Positions 27,459-34,698 of a stretch of DNA of 37,516 bases are shown one piece after another. The position numbers were made by a program, and so were the translations under genes. Within the stretch, counting starts at the first letter, position 1, and each line of letters starts with the position of its first letter. Under the pieces are notes generated by a model. It searched no databases and was not told the origin of the DNA. It worked only from the letters and a program-made list of their open reading frames with translations. Source of the DNA: an uncultured Hyphomicrobiales bacterium (GTDB lineage: Bacteria; Pseudomonadota; Alphaproteobacteria; Rhizobiales; Xanthobacteraceae); contig CAITJJ010000292.1 of NCBI GenBank assembly GCA_903892675.1, positions 1 to 37,516 on the forward strand. Reading direction: 5' to 3'.

Positions 27459-27632
27459 ATGGACTCCAGTGTTGGGTACACGACCGCAGACGCAGCCGAC
27501 CTGATTCTCGACCACACTCGCGAACTCGCGAACTCGCGAAGATCGCAAAGACAGCGGGCTTGGAAACGCTTGGCTATCTTCTTGAGATGGCTCATTTGGA
27601 AGCGACCGAATTCTGCAAAGCAGGCGGCCTAA
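27459..27632 (+). pseudogene. Small ORF whose frame is disrupted by an 8-bp tandem repeat
   Basis: ATG 27459 (GGGAGA upstream) opens MDSSVGYTTADAADLILDHT then RELA, after which the frame passes through three copies of ACTCGCGA and turns into basic, Trp-rich sequence ending at 27630-27632 (57 residues). In the frame reached by removing one 8-bp unit, the text continues RELAKIAKTAGLETLGYLLE and MAHLEATEF. This is an amphipathic helix pair that reads like genuine protein and like short helical proteins of Bradyrhizobium relatives (from memory). The likeliest reading is a small gene frameshifted by repeat expansion; an active phase-variable switch is possible. The restored frame has no stop before the antisense smr region, so the 3' end may also be lost. 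Confidence 0.5.
27516..27539. repeat. Three perfect tandem copies of ACTCGCGA
   Basis: Units lie at 27516-27523, 27524-27531 and 27532-27539, followed by AAG. The unit length of 8 is not a multiple of three, so gain or loss of one copy shifts the reading frame of the small ORF in which it lies. Confidence 0.95.
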
Positions 27633-27643
27633 ATCTGGAGCCG

Positions 27644-28228
27644 CTAATCTGCCCGGCCGCGCTTGACCCGGACATAGAGCGCGCCCTCGCCGCCATGGGC
27701 GATGTGGGCATCCTCGAAACCGATAACGACGTCGCGAAATTCGGGCAGGCCAAGCCAGTGCGGCACCTGCCGGCGCAACACGCCGATTTCGCCGCCGCGG
27801 CCTTTCCCGGTGATCACCAGCACCAGGCGCGCGTCGCGGGTGCTGGCGGTAAGCAGAAAGCGCAGCAGCACCGCATGCGCCTCGTGCTGGGTGAAGCCGT
27901 GCAGATCGAGCCGGGCGTCGATCGCATGCTTGCCCTTGGCGACTCGGGACTTCATGCGCCGCGTCAGCGGCTCCATTTTCGGCTCCGCCGGTGGGGCGAC
28001 AGGTTTGGCGGCGACCGCTGGCGCGAGCGGTTTTTGCACTTTGGCGGGCTTGATGAATTTGGGCGGTTGCTTGCCGGGCGGCCTGGCTGGTTCCGGCGCG
28101 ACGTCCGTCAAATCGTCAGCGACATTCTTCGCTTCGGCACGCAGCGGCTTGATCGACTTGGCGACCGTCGTCCATAGCACGCGATCTTCGTAAGTCAGGC
28201 CGCGCCGCTTTTTGCCTTCACGGCTCAT
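27644..28228 (-). CDS. Smr domain protein
   Basis: A 194-residue stand-alone Smr (small MutS-related) protein. An N-terminal basic segment (MSREGKKRRGLTYEDRVLW) and a Pro/Ala/Lys-rich linker (about 45-85) precede the Smr domain: ARLDLHGFTQHEAHAVLLRFL (LDLHG, about 104-124), LVLVITGKGRGGEIGVLRRQVPHWL (TGKG) and GGEGALYVRVKR. Smr domains are nucleases or nucleic-acid binders linked to recombination or RNA turnover; the substrate here is unknown. It lies 7 bp upstream-coupled to tim44-mltA (order tim44, mltA, smr), as in relatives. Confidence 0.95.
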   Translation of the reverse strand: MSREGKKRRGLTYEDRVLWTTVAKSIKPLRAEAKNVADDLTDVAPEPARPPGKQPPKFIKPAKVQKPLAPAVAAKPVAPPAEPKMEPLTRRMKSRVAKGKHAIDARLDLHGFTQHEAHAVLLRFLLTASTRDARLVLVITGKGRGGEIGVLRRQVPHWLGLPEFRDVVIGFEDAHIAHGGEGALYVRVKRGRAD

Positions 28229-28235
28229 GCTTTAC

Positions 28236-29468
28236 TCAGTGCGCGGCTGCGACAATGTCCTTCGGCCGCGACTTCGGCAATGGAACGCCGTTGCCGCCGG
28301 ACTCCCCGCTGGCCGCCAGCGCGCGCGGCATCAACATGACGAACTGGCCGAATTGCTTGATGCGCCCGGCAATTGACGGGATATCGGGGCCATGGCCGAA
28401 ATAGATATCGGCGCGCGCCGGACCGCGAATGGCGGAGCCGGTGTCTTGCGCCACCACCAGCCGTTGAAATGTATCTTCCGGCGCCGCGCCCTTGAGCGGC
28501 AATTTGGCGTCGATCCAGATCGGCGTGCCGTAAACGTGAATCTTCGGGTCGACTGCGATCGAGCGGCCGGGCGTCAGCGCGATGCCTTGCGCGCCGAGGC
28601 TTTCGTCGTGCGCCTGCAATTTGGTCTTGGAAATGAATCCGAACGACCGGTTCTTCTCGCGCAGCGCCTTGCCCTCTTCCGGGTTGGCTTCCATGAAATC
28701 GCGAATCTTGTCCATCGACATTTCTTCAGGCGTGAACACGCCACGATCGATCAGCAGCCGGCCGACCGGCGTATAGGGCTTGCCGTTGCTGGCGATGTAG
28801 TTCAGCCGCAGCAGCTCGCCATCTGCAAGCTTGATGCGGGTCGAGCCCTGGATTTGCGCGAAAAACAAATCGACCGGATTCTTGATCCAGCAGATTTCCA
28901 GACCCTTGCCGGCAAGCGCGCCTTTCTCGATATCGACGCGATCGTACTGGACGAAATGCCGGCTTTTCTTGCCGGCGACATGGGCCGGCACGCCGTAAAT
29001 CGGCACCGAATATTCGTCGGTCTTGACCCGCGAGCCCACCACTTCGGGCTCGTAGTAGCCGGTGTAGAAACCGTCGGCGCCGGTGTAATAGCCGTAAGTG
29101 CGTTCCGCCGGCTTGATGCGCACCGGCTTGAAATTGTCCTCGAAGAATTTGCGCGCGGTCAACGTATTAACCGGTCCGCCTGCGGAAAGCGCTGTCGCCC
29201 TTTCGCAAACGCCAAACAGGCCGTCGTAAACCGGCCGCGCCTTGCGCATCGCCTTGGTGCCATTGAGAATCGCGCGGCAGCTTTTCAGATAAGCCTGAAA
29301 GGCCATGGCCTGATCGTCATCGCGCCAGCCGCTGAGCGTCTCGAATGCCAATGGGATAATTTCGGCATCGCGCATTTTCATCTGCTGCGCCATCGCGGAA
29401 GTCGCCGCCGCGGTCAGGCAGATTGAAAAACCAAACGCGACCAGACGGCGAAATCGGCTTGGCGACAT
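28236..29468 (-). CDS. mltA: Membrane-bound lytic murein transglycosylase A
   Basis: Cuts the MurNAc-GlcNAc bond of peptidoglycan, forming 1,6-anhydroMurNAc ends. From ATG 29466-29468 it has 410 residues: a signal peptide (SRFRRLVAFGFSICLTAAATSAMA, cleavage near 28, no lipobox Cys, so probably periplasmic and soluble), the MltA domain with FTGYYEPEV-like GFYTGYYEPEV and YGVPAHV, VDLFFAQIQGSTRIKLADGE and YIASNGKPYTPVGRLLIDRG, then the 3D domain with LVVAQDTGSAIRGPARADIYFGHG carrying the conserved acidic residues. The frame is open upstream to 29768, but that part is the shadow of tim44. It starts 4 bp after the tim44 stop. Confidence 0.95.
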   Translation of the reverse strand: MSPSRFRRLVAFGFSICLTAAATSAMAQQMKMRDAEIIPLAFETLSGWRDDDQAMAFQAYLKSCRAILNGTKAMRKARPVYDGLFGVCERATALSAGGPVNTLTARKFFEDNFKPVRIKPAERTYGYYTGADGFYTGYYEPEVVGSRVKTDEYSVPIYGVPAHVAGKKSRHFVQYDRVDIEKGALAGKGLEICWIKNPVDLFFAQIQGSTRIKLADGELLRLNYIASNGKPYTPVGRLLIDRGVFTPEEMSMDKIRDFMEANPEEGKALREKNRSFGFISKTKLQAHDESLGAQGIALTPGRSIAVDPKIHVYGTPIWIDAKLPLKGAAPEDTFQRLVVAQDTGSAIRGPARADIYFGHGPDIPSIAGRIKQFGQFVMLMPRALAASGESGGNGVPLPKSRPKDIVAAAH

Positions 29469-29472
29469 CGGC

Positions 29473-30195
29473 TCATTGTCCAGCTTCGGTGGCGACCAGT
29501 TTCCAGTTCGGGTCGCGCGACGACAGATCGCGCGCGAAGGTCCAGACATCGGTGACGTCGGTGACCTTGTCGGCGCTGCCGTCGATGACCTCGCCGGCCT
29601 TGTCGCGCGTGACCGACACCAGCTTCGACTGGAACCGCACGGTGAGCTGGGCGCTGCGGCCGCGCAGTTCGGCGGCGGTGATGGTGGCGTTGTCGATCGA
29701 GACGAAACGGCTCTCGACCACGTCGCCGCGCTTCTCGCGCTCGACGATGGCCGCCTCGAAGCCGTCATAGACTTCGCGCGACAGGAGATTTTTCAGCGTG
29801 CGGCGGTCGCCTTCGGCATAGGCGTTGACGATCATTTCATAGGCCGCGCGCGCGCCGGTGATGAAGTGTTTGGCGTCGAATTCGGGATCAGTGCCGGCCA
29901 CCGCATCAAGCCCGATAGCGAGCGGCGAGCCTGCATCGGCCACGCCCTTCCAGCGCTCCACCGGGACGGCTGCCTCAGCCGGCTCGTCGGCTTTCTTCGC
30001 CGTGGCGTCGGCCACGCGGTTCGGCAAGGAAACGACATTTTCACTTGCCGGCCGCGCCGGCTCTCGCGCCGCGTAGGGGTCATAGGGCGGACGTTCGCGT
30101 CCGGTGCGTTGGCCGAGCACGCTGCGCAAGCGCAGGAAAATGAACACTGCGAGGGCCAGGAAAATGATGGTGTAGATGTCGAACACGTCTTGCAT
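29473..30195 (-). CDS. Tim44/TimA family protein
   Basis: A 240-residue protein with an N-terminal membrane anchor (YTIIFLALAVFIFLRLRSVL, about 8-27), a flexible Pro/Arg/Ala-rich linker, and a C-terminal Tim44-like domain (about 100-238: FDAKHFITGARAAYEMIVNAYAEGDRRTLKNLLSREVYDGF, VSIDNATITAAELRGRSAQLTVRF, DVWTFARDLSSRDPNWKLVAT). Alphaproteobacterial relatives of mitochondrial Tim44 (TimA) sit at the inner membrane; the bacterial role is not settled. It heads the tim44-mltA-smr operon and is divergent from fxsA-secB, a neighbourhood often seen around SecB in this group. Confidence 0.94.
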   Translation of the reverse strand: MQDVFDIYTIIFLALAVFIFLRLRSVLGQRTGRERPPYDPYAAREPARPASENVVSLPNRVADATAKKADEPAEAAVPVERWKGVADAGSPLAIGLDAVAGTDPEFDAKHFITGARAAYEMIVNAYAEGDRRTLKNLLSREVYDGFEAAIVEREKRGDVVESRFVSIDNATITAAELRGRSAQLTVRFQSKLVSVTRDKAGEVIDGSADKVTDVTDVWTFARDLSSRDPNWKLVATEAGQ

Positions 30196-30437
30196 TCTTT
30201 CGGCTACCGTTCCGGCAGATCGGCGTCCGGAGCGCGGTCGGATAATTTGATCGAAGTTGCCCGCTAGACGGCGTAGCGGCCGCGCCCACCTCTATTATCG
30301 ACTTTCTTGTATCTAAGCTGACAAACTCGGCGATCCAGTGGCTTTGCGACGTTTTGTCCGCGCAATTTGCCTATCGGCGAATCTTAAACGATTGAGGCGG
30401 CAACGCCAACAAGACCAGACTTACCAGAGAAATAACG

Positions 30438-30911
30438 ATGAATGTGGCAAAATGGCTGTTCCTCGGGGTGCTGGCGGTGCCGCTGGCCGAAGTCGCGGTG
30501 TTTATCGCGGTCGCCGCCGCCTTTGGCTTTTTCCTGGCCGTCGGCCTCCAAGTTCTCGCTACGCTTGGCGGCATCATGCTCCTGCGCCACGCCGGCGGTA
30601 ACCACATCGCCCGCGTCCGGATGGCCATGAACGAAGGCGTCAACCAGGGCAGCTTCGCCGCCTTGCAGGCCGACGGCACCGGCGGGCTGATCCTGCTGGC
30701 TGGAATTCTACTGGTTATTCCGGGGTTTATAACCGATATCGTTGGTCTTTTGCTGCTGTTGGTGCCGCTTTGGCGAGCGATAAACCACAAGCTCGGCCGG
30801 GCTGCCCCGCCGGTCCGCGCCGACGGAGTCGTCGATCTCGAGCCCGAACAATGGCACAGGGTCGACGACCCGGCCCTTCCCGGCCGGCGGGCAGACGAAG
30901 TTGAACGCTGA
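30438..30911 (+). CDS. fxsA: FxsA family cytoplasmic membrane protein
   Basis: A 157-residue FxsA-type protein: three to four hydrophobic segments (KWLFLGVLAVPLAEVAVFIAVAAAFGFFLAVGLQVLATLGGIMLL, about 5-50; GLILLAGILLVIPGFITDIVGLLLLLVPL, about 82-110) and the family signature PGFITDIVGLLLLLP-like. The C-terminal 45 residues are polar and variable. In E. coli FxsA overproduction relieves exclusion of phage T7 by the F plasmid; its normal role is unknown. GAGA precedes the ATG. It lies 138 bp before secB, in the same direction. Confidence 0.94.
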   Translation: MNVAKWLFLGVLAVPLAEVAVFIAVAAAFGFFLAVGLQVLATLGGIMLLRHAGGNHIARVRMAMNEGVNQGSFAALQADGTGGLILLAGILLVIPGFITDIVGLLLLLVPLWRAINHKLGRAAPPVRADGVVDLEPEQWHRVDDPALPGRRADEVER

Positions 30912-31049
30912 CGGCTGGCGCGGCGCGCTTTACCAAGGACACAGAGAGACAGGTTCAGGCCGCCCCCTTTGGCTCCGCGTCCTTGTCCCTATCCGGACCC
31001 TATGTTAGCCACCGCCGCGAAAGTTCGCTGCGGTGCTCAAGGAGAAGTC

Positions 31050-31538
31050 ATGACGACCACGAATGGCGGCCAGGGTCAGGAACCGAGCCCGGATCAGTTG
31101 CCGCAGCTCAATGTGGTGGGCCAGTACATCAAGGACTTCTCGTTCGAAAATCCGAACGCGCCGAAGTCGCTGGCCGGCGGTCAGGAACCGCCGCAGATCA
31201 ACATCCAGATCAACGTCAATGCCACGCCGCTGTCGGATACCGACATCGAAGTGGTGCTGATGGTCGCCGGCAAGGCGGAAGTCGCCGGCAGCCTGATGTT
31301 CAATTTCGAGCTCGCCTTCGGCGGCGTGTTCCGCATCCGCAACGTGCCGCAGGAAAGCCTGAACGCGGTCGTGCTCATCGAATGCCCGCGCCTGCTGTTC
31401 CCGTTCGCGCGCGAGATTATCGCCACCACCGTGCGCAATGGCGGCTTCCCGCCGCTGCTGCTCGACCCGGTCGATTTCGTCGCGCTTTACCGGCAGAAAA
31501 TGGCGCAGATGGCGCCGGTCGACGCGCCGGCTCAATAG
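31050..31538 (+). CDS. secB: Protein-export chaperone SecB
   Basis: Tetrameric chaperone that keeps preproteins unfolded and hands them to SecA. From ATG 31050 (AAGGAG just upstream) it has 162 residues: [103 protein letters not shown], all hallmark SecB. The frame is open to 30969, but the internal ATG is clearly favoured. Its TAG stop directly abuts the TAG of the convergent dnaQ. Confidence 0.98.
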   Translation: MTTTNGGQGQEPSPDQLPQLNVVGQYIKDFSFENPNAPKSLAGGQEPPQINIQINVNATPLSDTDIEVVLMVAGKAEVAGSLMFNFELAFGGVFRIRNVPQESLNAVVLIECPRLLFPFAREIIATTVRNGGFPPLLLDPVDFVALYRQKMAQMAPVDAPAQ

Positions 31539-32231
31539 CTACAAATAATTCCGCCAGATGGCGTTGTCGCCGAGCGTCGCGACGAACTGCGCATGCGCGG
31601 TACGCTCGGCATCGGTAAGCGGCGACGTCAATGGCGCCGGGCGCGCCCGCACCGCCGCCACGCCATCGATGCCGGTGGTGCGCGTTCCGGTGCTTTCGGC
31701 GAGGCCCAGTTGCGCCTGGCGGCCGCCGATCAATTCCAGATAGACCTCGGCCAGAATCTCGGCATCGAGCAAGGCGCCATGCTTGGAGCGCCGCGAATTG
31801 TCGATGCCGTATTTGCCGCACAAAGCATCGAGATTGTAGGGGCCGGCCGAATGCTTGCGGCGCGCCAGCGCCAGCGTATCGACGAGCCGGTCGCGCGAAA
31901 CCAGCGCGCGGTCGAGCCGCTTGAGTTCAGCGCACAGGAAGCCGTGATCGAAGCTGGCATTGTGAATGACCAGCGGCGCGTCGTTGCCGATAAAGGCGAG
32001 AAAATCGTCGACCACGTCGGCAAAGCGCTTGTGCGTTTTCAGAAACTCGATCGACAGGCCATGAATGGCGAAGGCTTCCGCCGGCATGTCGCGGTCGGGA
32101 TTGAGATAGGCGTGAAACGTCGCGCCGGTCGGAATCCGGTTCAGGAGTTCAATGCAGCCGATCTCGACCAGACGATCGCCTTTGTTGGGATCGAGGCCGG
32201 TGGTTTCGGTGTCTAGAACGATTTCGCGCAT
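31539..32231 (-). CDS. dnaQ: DNA polymerase III epsilon subunit (3'-5' proofreading exonuclease)
   Basis: Proofreading exonuclease of the replicative polymerase. From ATG 32229-32231 it has 230 residues with the three Exo motifs: VLDTETTGLDP (Exo I, residues 5-15), VIHNASFDHGFLCAELKRL (Exo II) and RRSKHGALLDAEILAEVYLEL (Exo III epsilon, HxxxxD). The C-terminal 60 residues are the variable polymerase-binding tail. The frame is open to 32291, but the conserved start MREIVLDTETTG sets the ATG. It follows coaE after 25 bp and ends exactly against secB with no spacer, so the 3' UTRs must overlap. Confidence 0.97.
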   Translation of the reverse strand: MREIVLDTETTGLDPNKGDRLVEIGCIELLNRIPTGATFHAYLNPDRDMPAEAFAIHGLSIEFLKTHKRFADVVDDFLAFIGNDAPLVIHNASFDHGFLCAELKRLDRALVSRDRLVDTLALARRKHSAGPYNLDALCGKYGIDNSRRSKHGALLDAEILAEVYLELIGGRQAQLGLAESTGTRTTGIDGVAAVRARPAPLTSPLTDAERTAHAQFVATLGDNAIWRNYL

Positions 32232-32256
32232 ATTTGCTGGCTTTATTGAAAACGAC

Positions 32257-32856
32257 TCAAGGTTTGCGTTTCGGCATCTTAGCGACTGCATTCAGAATTT
32301 CACGCACCTGCGCGCGGGCGAAGTCGAATCCTTGCGACGTATCCACCACGAAATCGGCGCGGGCGCGCTTTTCCGAATCCGGCATCTGTTTGGCCAAAAT
32401 GGCCGAAAACTTGTCCTCGCTCATGCCGGGCCGCTCGAAGGCGCGGGCCCGCTGCGTATCCGCCGGCGCCGAGACCACGACCACCGCGTCGCAGCGTTTG
32501 TCGCCGCCGGTCTCGAACAGCAAAGGAACATCGAGCACGGCGACTTTCGCGCCGCTGCGTTCAGCGTCGGCGACAAAGCGCTCGCGCGCCTTGGTCACCA
32601 GCGGATGCACGATCTGCTCCAGCCGCGCGATCGCCTCCTTGTCGCCGAGCACCCGCTCACCAAGTTTACCGCGATCGACCTTGCCGCCGCTAGTGGTGCC
32701 GGGAAAAGCCGCTTCGATCAACGGTGTTGCCTCGCCTTCGTAAAGCCGATGCACCACCGCGTCGGCGTCGTGCACCGGCACGCCCTCGTCGGCGAACATT
32801 GCCGCCGTGGCGGTTTTACCCATGCCGATCGAACCGGTCAGACCGAGGATGAACAT
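32257..32856 (-). CDS. coaE: Dephospho-CoA kinase
   Basis: Last step of coenzyme A synthesis: phosphorylates the 3'-OH of dephospho-CoA. The 199 residues start [22 protein letters not shown] (P-loop GSIGMGKT, 8-15), then [59 protein letters not shown] and [17 protein letters not shown]. It lies between maf (18 bp upstream) and dnaQ. In many relatives aroE lies between maf and coaE; here there is no room for it. Confidence 0.97.
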   Translation of the reverse strand: MFILGLTGSIGMGKTATAAMFADEGVPVHDADAVVHRLYEGEATPLIEAAFPGTTSGGKVDRGKLGERVLGDKEAIARLEQIVHPLVTKARERFVADAERSGAKVAVLDVPLLFETGGDKRCDAVVVVSAPADTQRARAFERPGMSEDKFSAILAKQMPDSEKRARADFVVDTSQGFDFARAQVREILNAVAKMPKRKP

Positions 32857-32874
32857 GATTCTTTCGGGTTTGGT

Positions 32875-33483
32875 TTAGCCATCGACAAATCCACGCTGGC
32901 GCAAATAAGCCAATAACGGCAGCAGCGGCAGGCCGAGAATGGTGAAGTAGTCACCCTCGACCCGATCGAAAAGATGGATGCCTATGCCCTCGAGCTGATA
33001 GCCGCCGACGCTGCCGAGCGCGGCGTCGCCGACCATGTCGAGATAATCGTCGAGAAAGCGATCGGAGAAATCGCGCATGGTCAGCCGCGCGGTATCGACC
33101 AGTTCGAACAGCACCTTGCCGTCCTGGACCAGCGCCAAAGCGGAATGCAGCGCGTGCGTCTGCCCGCGCAGCGCCCGCAATTGCTGCGCCGCCTCGGTGC
33201 GGTTGCCCGGCTTGTTGAAACGCTTGTTGCCCAGCGCCAAGGTCTGATCGGCGCCGAGTACGAGATAGCCGGCCTGCGTCGCCGCCACCGCGTCGGCCTT
33301 GGCCCTCGCCAAAAGCGCCGCGGCGCTGGCGGCATCAAGTCCACCGGCTTTATCCTCGGTGGCGCGCTCGTCGATCTGCGCCGGCCTGATGGCGAAGCGC
33401 AGACCCGCGGCCGCCAGAATTTTGCCGCGGATATCGCTTCTCGACGCGAGCAGCAAAGGTTGCGAGGCAATCCACAACGGCAT
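32875..33483 (-). CDS. Maf family nucleotide pyrophosphatase
   Basis: Maf/Ham1-like fold enzyme hydrolysing nucleoside triphosphates such as dTTP, UTP or modified pyrimidines. The 202 residues include LLLASRSDIRGKILAAAGLRF (phosphate loop), the AQIDERATEDKA segment, YLVLGADQTLALGNKRFNKP (catalytic Asp in GADQT), LRALRGQTHALHSALALV and SVGGYQLEGIGIHLFDRVEGDYFTILGLPLLPLLAYLR. It lies between ppsR (26 bp upstream) and coaE and probably shares their transcript. I cannot decide substrate class from sequence alone; its neighbourhood is that of the second alphaproteobacterial Maf paralogue. Confidence 0.94.
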   Translation of the reverse strand: MPLWIASQPLLLASRSDIRGKILAAAGLRFAIRPAQIDERATEDKAGGLDAASAAALLARAKADAVAATQAGYLVLGADQTLALGNKRFNKPGNRTEAAQQLRALRGQTHALHSALALVQDGKVLFELVDTARLTMRDFSDRFLDDYLDMVGDAALGSVGGYQLEGIGIHLFDRVEGDYFTILGLPLLPLLAYLRQRGFVDG

Positions 33484-33509
33484 GACGATCCTTTGAGCCG
33501 GTCGATAAT

Positions 33510-34346
33510 CTAGCTGGTGACGGGACGGCGACGGCGCTCGCCCAACAGCTTCATGACCGCCGCGGCGGTTTCCTCGATCGAGCGCCGGGTGACATCGATC
33601 AGCGGCCAGTTATGCTTATTGCAAAGCCGGCGCGAATAGGCGACTTCCTCGGCAACCGCGGTCTTGTCGATATACTGATCGTCGTCGCGATGCGCATTCA
33701 GTCCGAGCAGCCGGTTCTCGCGGATCTGCACGATGCGCTCGGGACTGGCGTAAAGCCCGATGACCAGCGGCCGCGTCAATCGTTCCACTTCCGGCGCCAG
33801 CGGCACGCCCGGCACCAGCGGCACATTGCCGGTCTTGACGCCGCGGTTGGCAAGATAGATCGAGGTCGGCGTTTTCGACGTGCGCGACACGCCGATCAAG
33901 ACGACATCCGCATCCTCGAGCCCGGCGACATGCTGGCCGTCATCATGCATCATGCTGAAGTTGAGGGCATCGATACGATGAAAATATTCGGCATTGAGCA
34001 CGTGCTGCGCGCCGGCACGCAGCGTGGTCTCGGCGCCGAGATAGGACTGGAACAGGCGCAGGATCGGGCCAAGCACCGACATGCAGGGCAGACCGAGTTC
34101 CCGGCATTTATCTTCCAGCAACTGGATCAGGTCTTCTTCCAGCAGCGTGTAAAGCACCAGGCCCGGCGCGTCGGTGATTTCGGCCAGCGCATGGTCGAGC
34201 TGTTTTTTCGAGCGCACCATCGGGTACAGATGCTCGACCGGCGAAACATTGGCATATTGCGCGGCGGCGGCGCGCGCCACCGTGATCAGTGTTTCACCAG
34301 TGGCATCGGAGACAAGATGCAAATGGAAATAGCCGGTGTCGGACAT
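33510..34346 (-). CDS. ppsR: Pyruvate, phosphate/water dikinase regulatory protein (DUF299)
   Basis: Bifunctional ADP-dependent kinase and Pi-dependent pyrophosphorylase that switches PEP synthase or PPDK off and on. The 278 residues contain [20 protein letters not shown] (about 8-27), the [16 protein letters not shown] segment, [46 protein letters not shown] (P-loop GVSRTSKT), and [19 protein letters not shown]. This is the family called RP001 in Rickettsia and Caulobacter, where it flanks the chromosomal origin; here too it borders the origin-like region before hemE. It heads the ppsR-maf-coaE-dnaQ run. Confidence 0.95.
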   Translation of the reverse strand: MSDTGYFHLHLVSDATGETLITVARAAAAQYANVSPVEHLYPMVRSKKQLDHALAEITDAPGLVLYTLLEEDLIQLLEDKCRELGLPCMSVLGPILRLFQSYLGAETTLRAGAQHVLNAEYFHRIDALNFSMMHDDGQHVAGLEDADVVLIGVSRTSKTPTSIYLANRGVKTGNVPLVPGVPLAPEVERLTRPLVIGLYASPERIVQIRENRLLGLNAHRDDDQYIDKTAVAEEVAYSRRLCNKHNWPLIDVTRRSIEETAAAVMKLLGERRRRPVTS

Positions 34347-34367
34347 CTGTATAGCGGCCGCATGGTC

Positions 34368-34376
34368 TGTGGATAG
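34368..34376 (-). promoter_or_regulatory. DnaA box
   Basis: TGTGGATAG on the plus strand is CTATCCACA on the minus strand, 8 of 9 matches to TTATCCACA. Confidence 0.6.
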
Positions 34377-34437
34377 CTGGGGACGAACCCGGCTGGCGCG
34401 TGGCCATGTAAGCGGGCGAGGCCGGGCAGGTCAATTT

Positions 34438-34446
34438 TTGTCCACA
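34438..34446 (+). promoter_or_regulatory. DnaA box
   Basis: TTGTCCACA matches TTATCCACA at 8 of 9 positions and lies in a short T-rich context (TTTTTG) within an otherwise GC-rich stretch. Confidence 0.6.
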
Positions 34447-34698
34447 CGGCTGGTGCTGGGGTGAGATCGTAGACGCCGGAAAGGCGACTGGACTGGATTG
34501 TGGAAGCCGGGTTGGGGACAGAGCGGGAAAAGCCTTCAAACCCCAGTAAAATGGCGGCTTGCGCTGTGGACGGCTGCGGCGGGGAAATGACCGGATTCTG
34601 GATAGGGTTCTGACAAGCGGTGGACAGATTGGTGATGCTAAGTCATGAGTCCAATCGACAGCCTAATAAACACTACAAAAAGAACTTAAAGAGTCTTT

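Larger units (their letters stand above)
34347..34698. other. Probable chromosomal replication origin (oriC)
   Basis: A 352-bp gene-free region between ppsR (RP001 family) and hemE, the location of Caulobacter and other alphaproteobacterial origins. Two good DnaA-box matches (34368-34376; 34438-34446) and weaker ones at 34565-34573 (TGTGGACGG), 34597-34605 (TCTGGATAG) and 34619-34627 are visible. Three GANTC (CcrM) sites lie at 34594-34598, 34647-34651 and 34691-34695. A CtrA-like box TTAA-N7-TTAT (34686-34700) overlaps the hemE start. The last 40 bp (34660-34700) are AT-rich and could unwind. Genes on both sides point away from the region. Assignment as oriC is inference from context plus these sites. 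Confidence 0.75.

Noticed and set aside
26540-27640. Mobile element or defence island in the low-GC patch
   Set aside because: No transposase, integrase, terminal inverted repeats, toxin-antitoxin pair or restriction genes could be supported.
27404-28177. 257-codon plus-strand frame opposite smr
   Set aside because: Most of it is the antisense shadow of the Smr gene; only its segment near 27539-27620 is of interest, as the frame-restored part of the small ORF.
29469-29768. N-terminal 100-codon extension of the mltA frame
   Set aside because: The Ser/Arg/Pro-rich text is the out-of-frame shadow of tim44; the signal peptide begins at 29468.
34294-34539. 81-codon minus-strand frame in the origin region
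   Set aside because: Ser/Pro/Arg-rich with no start signal; it overlaps the ppsR N-terminus and the DnaA boxes.
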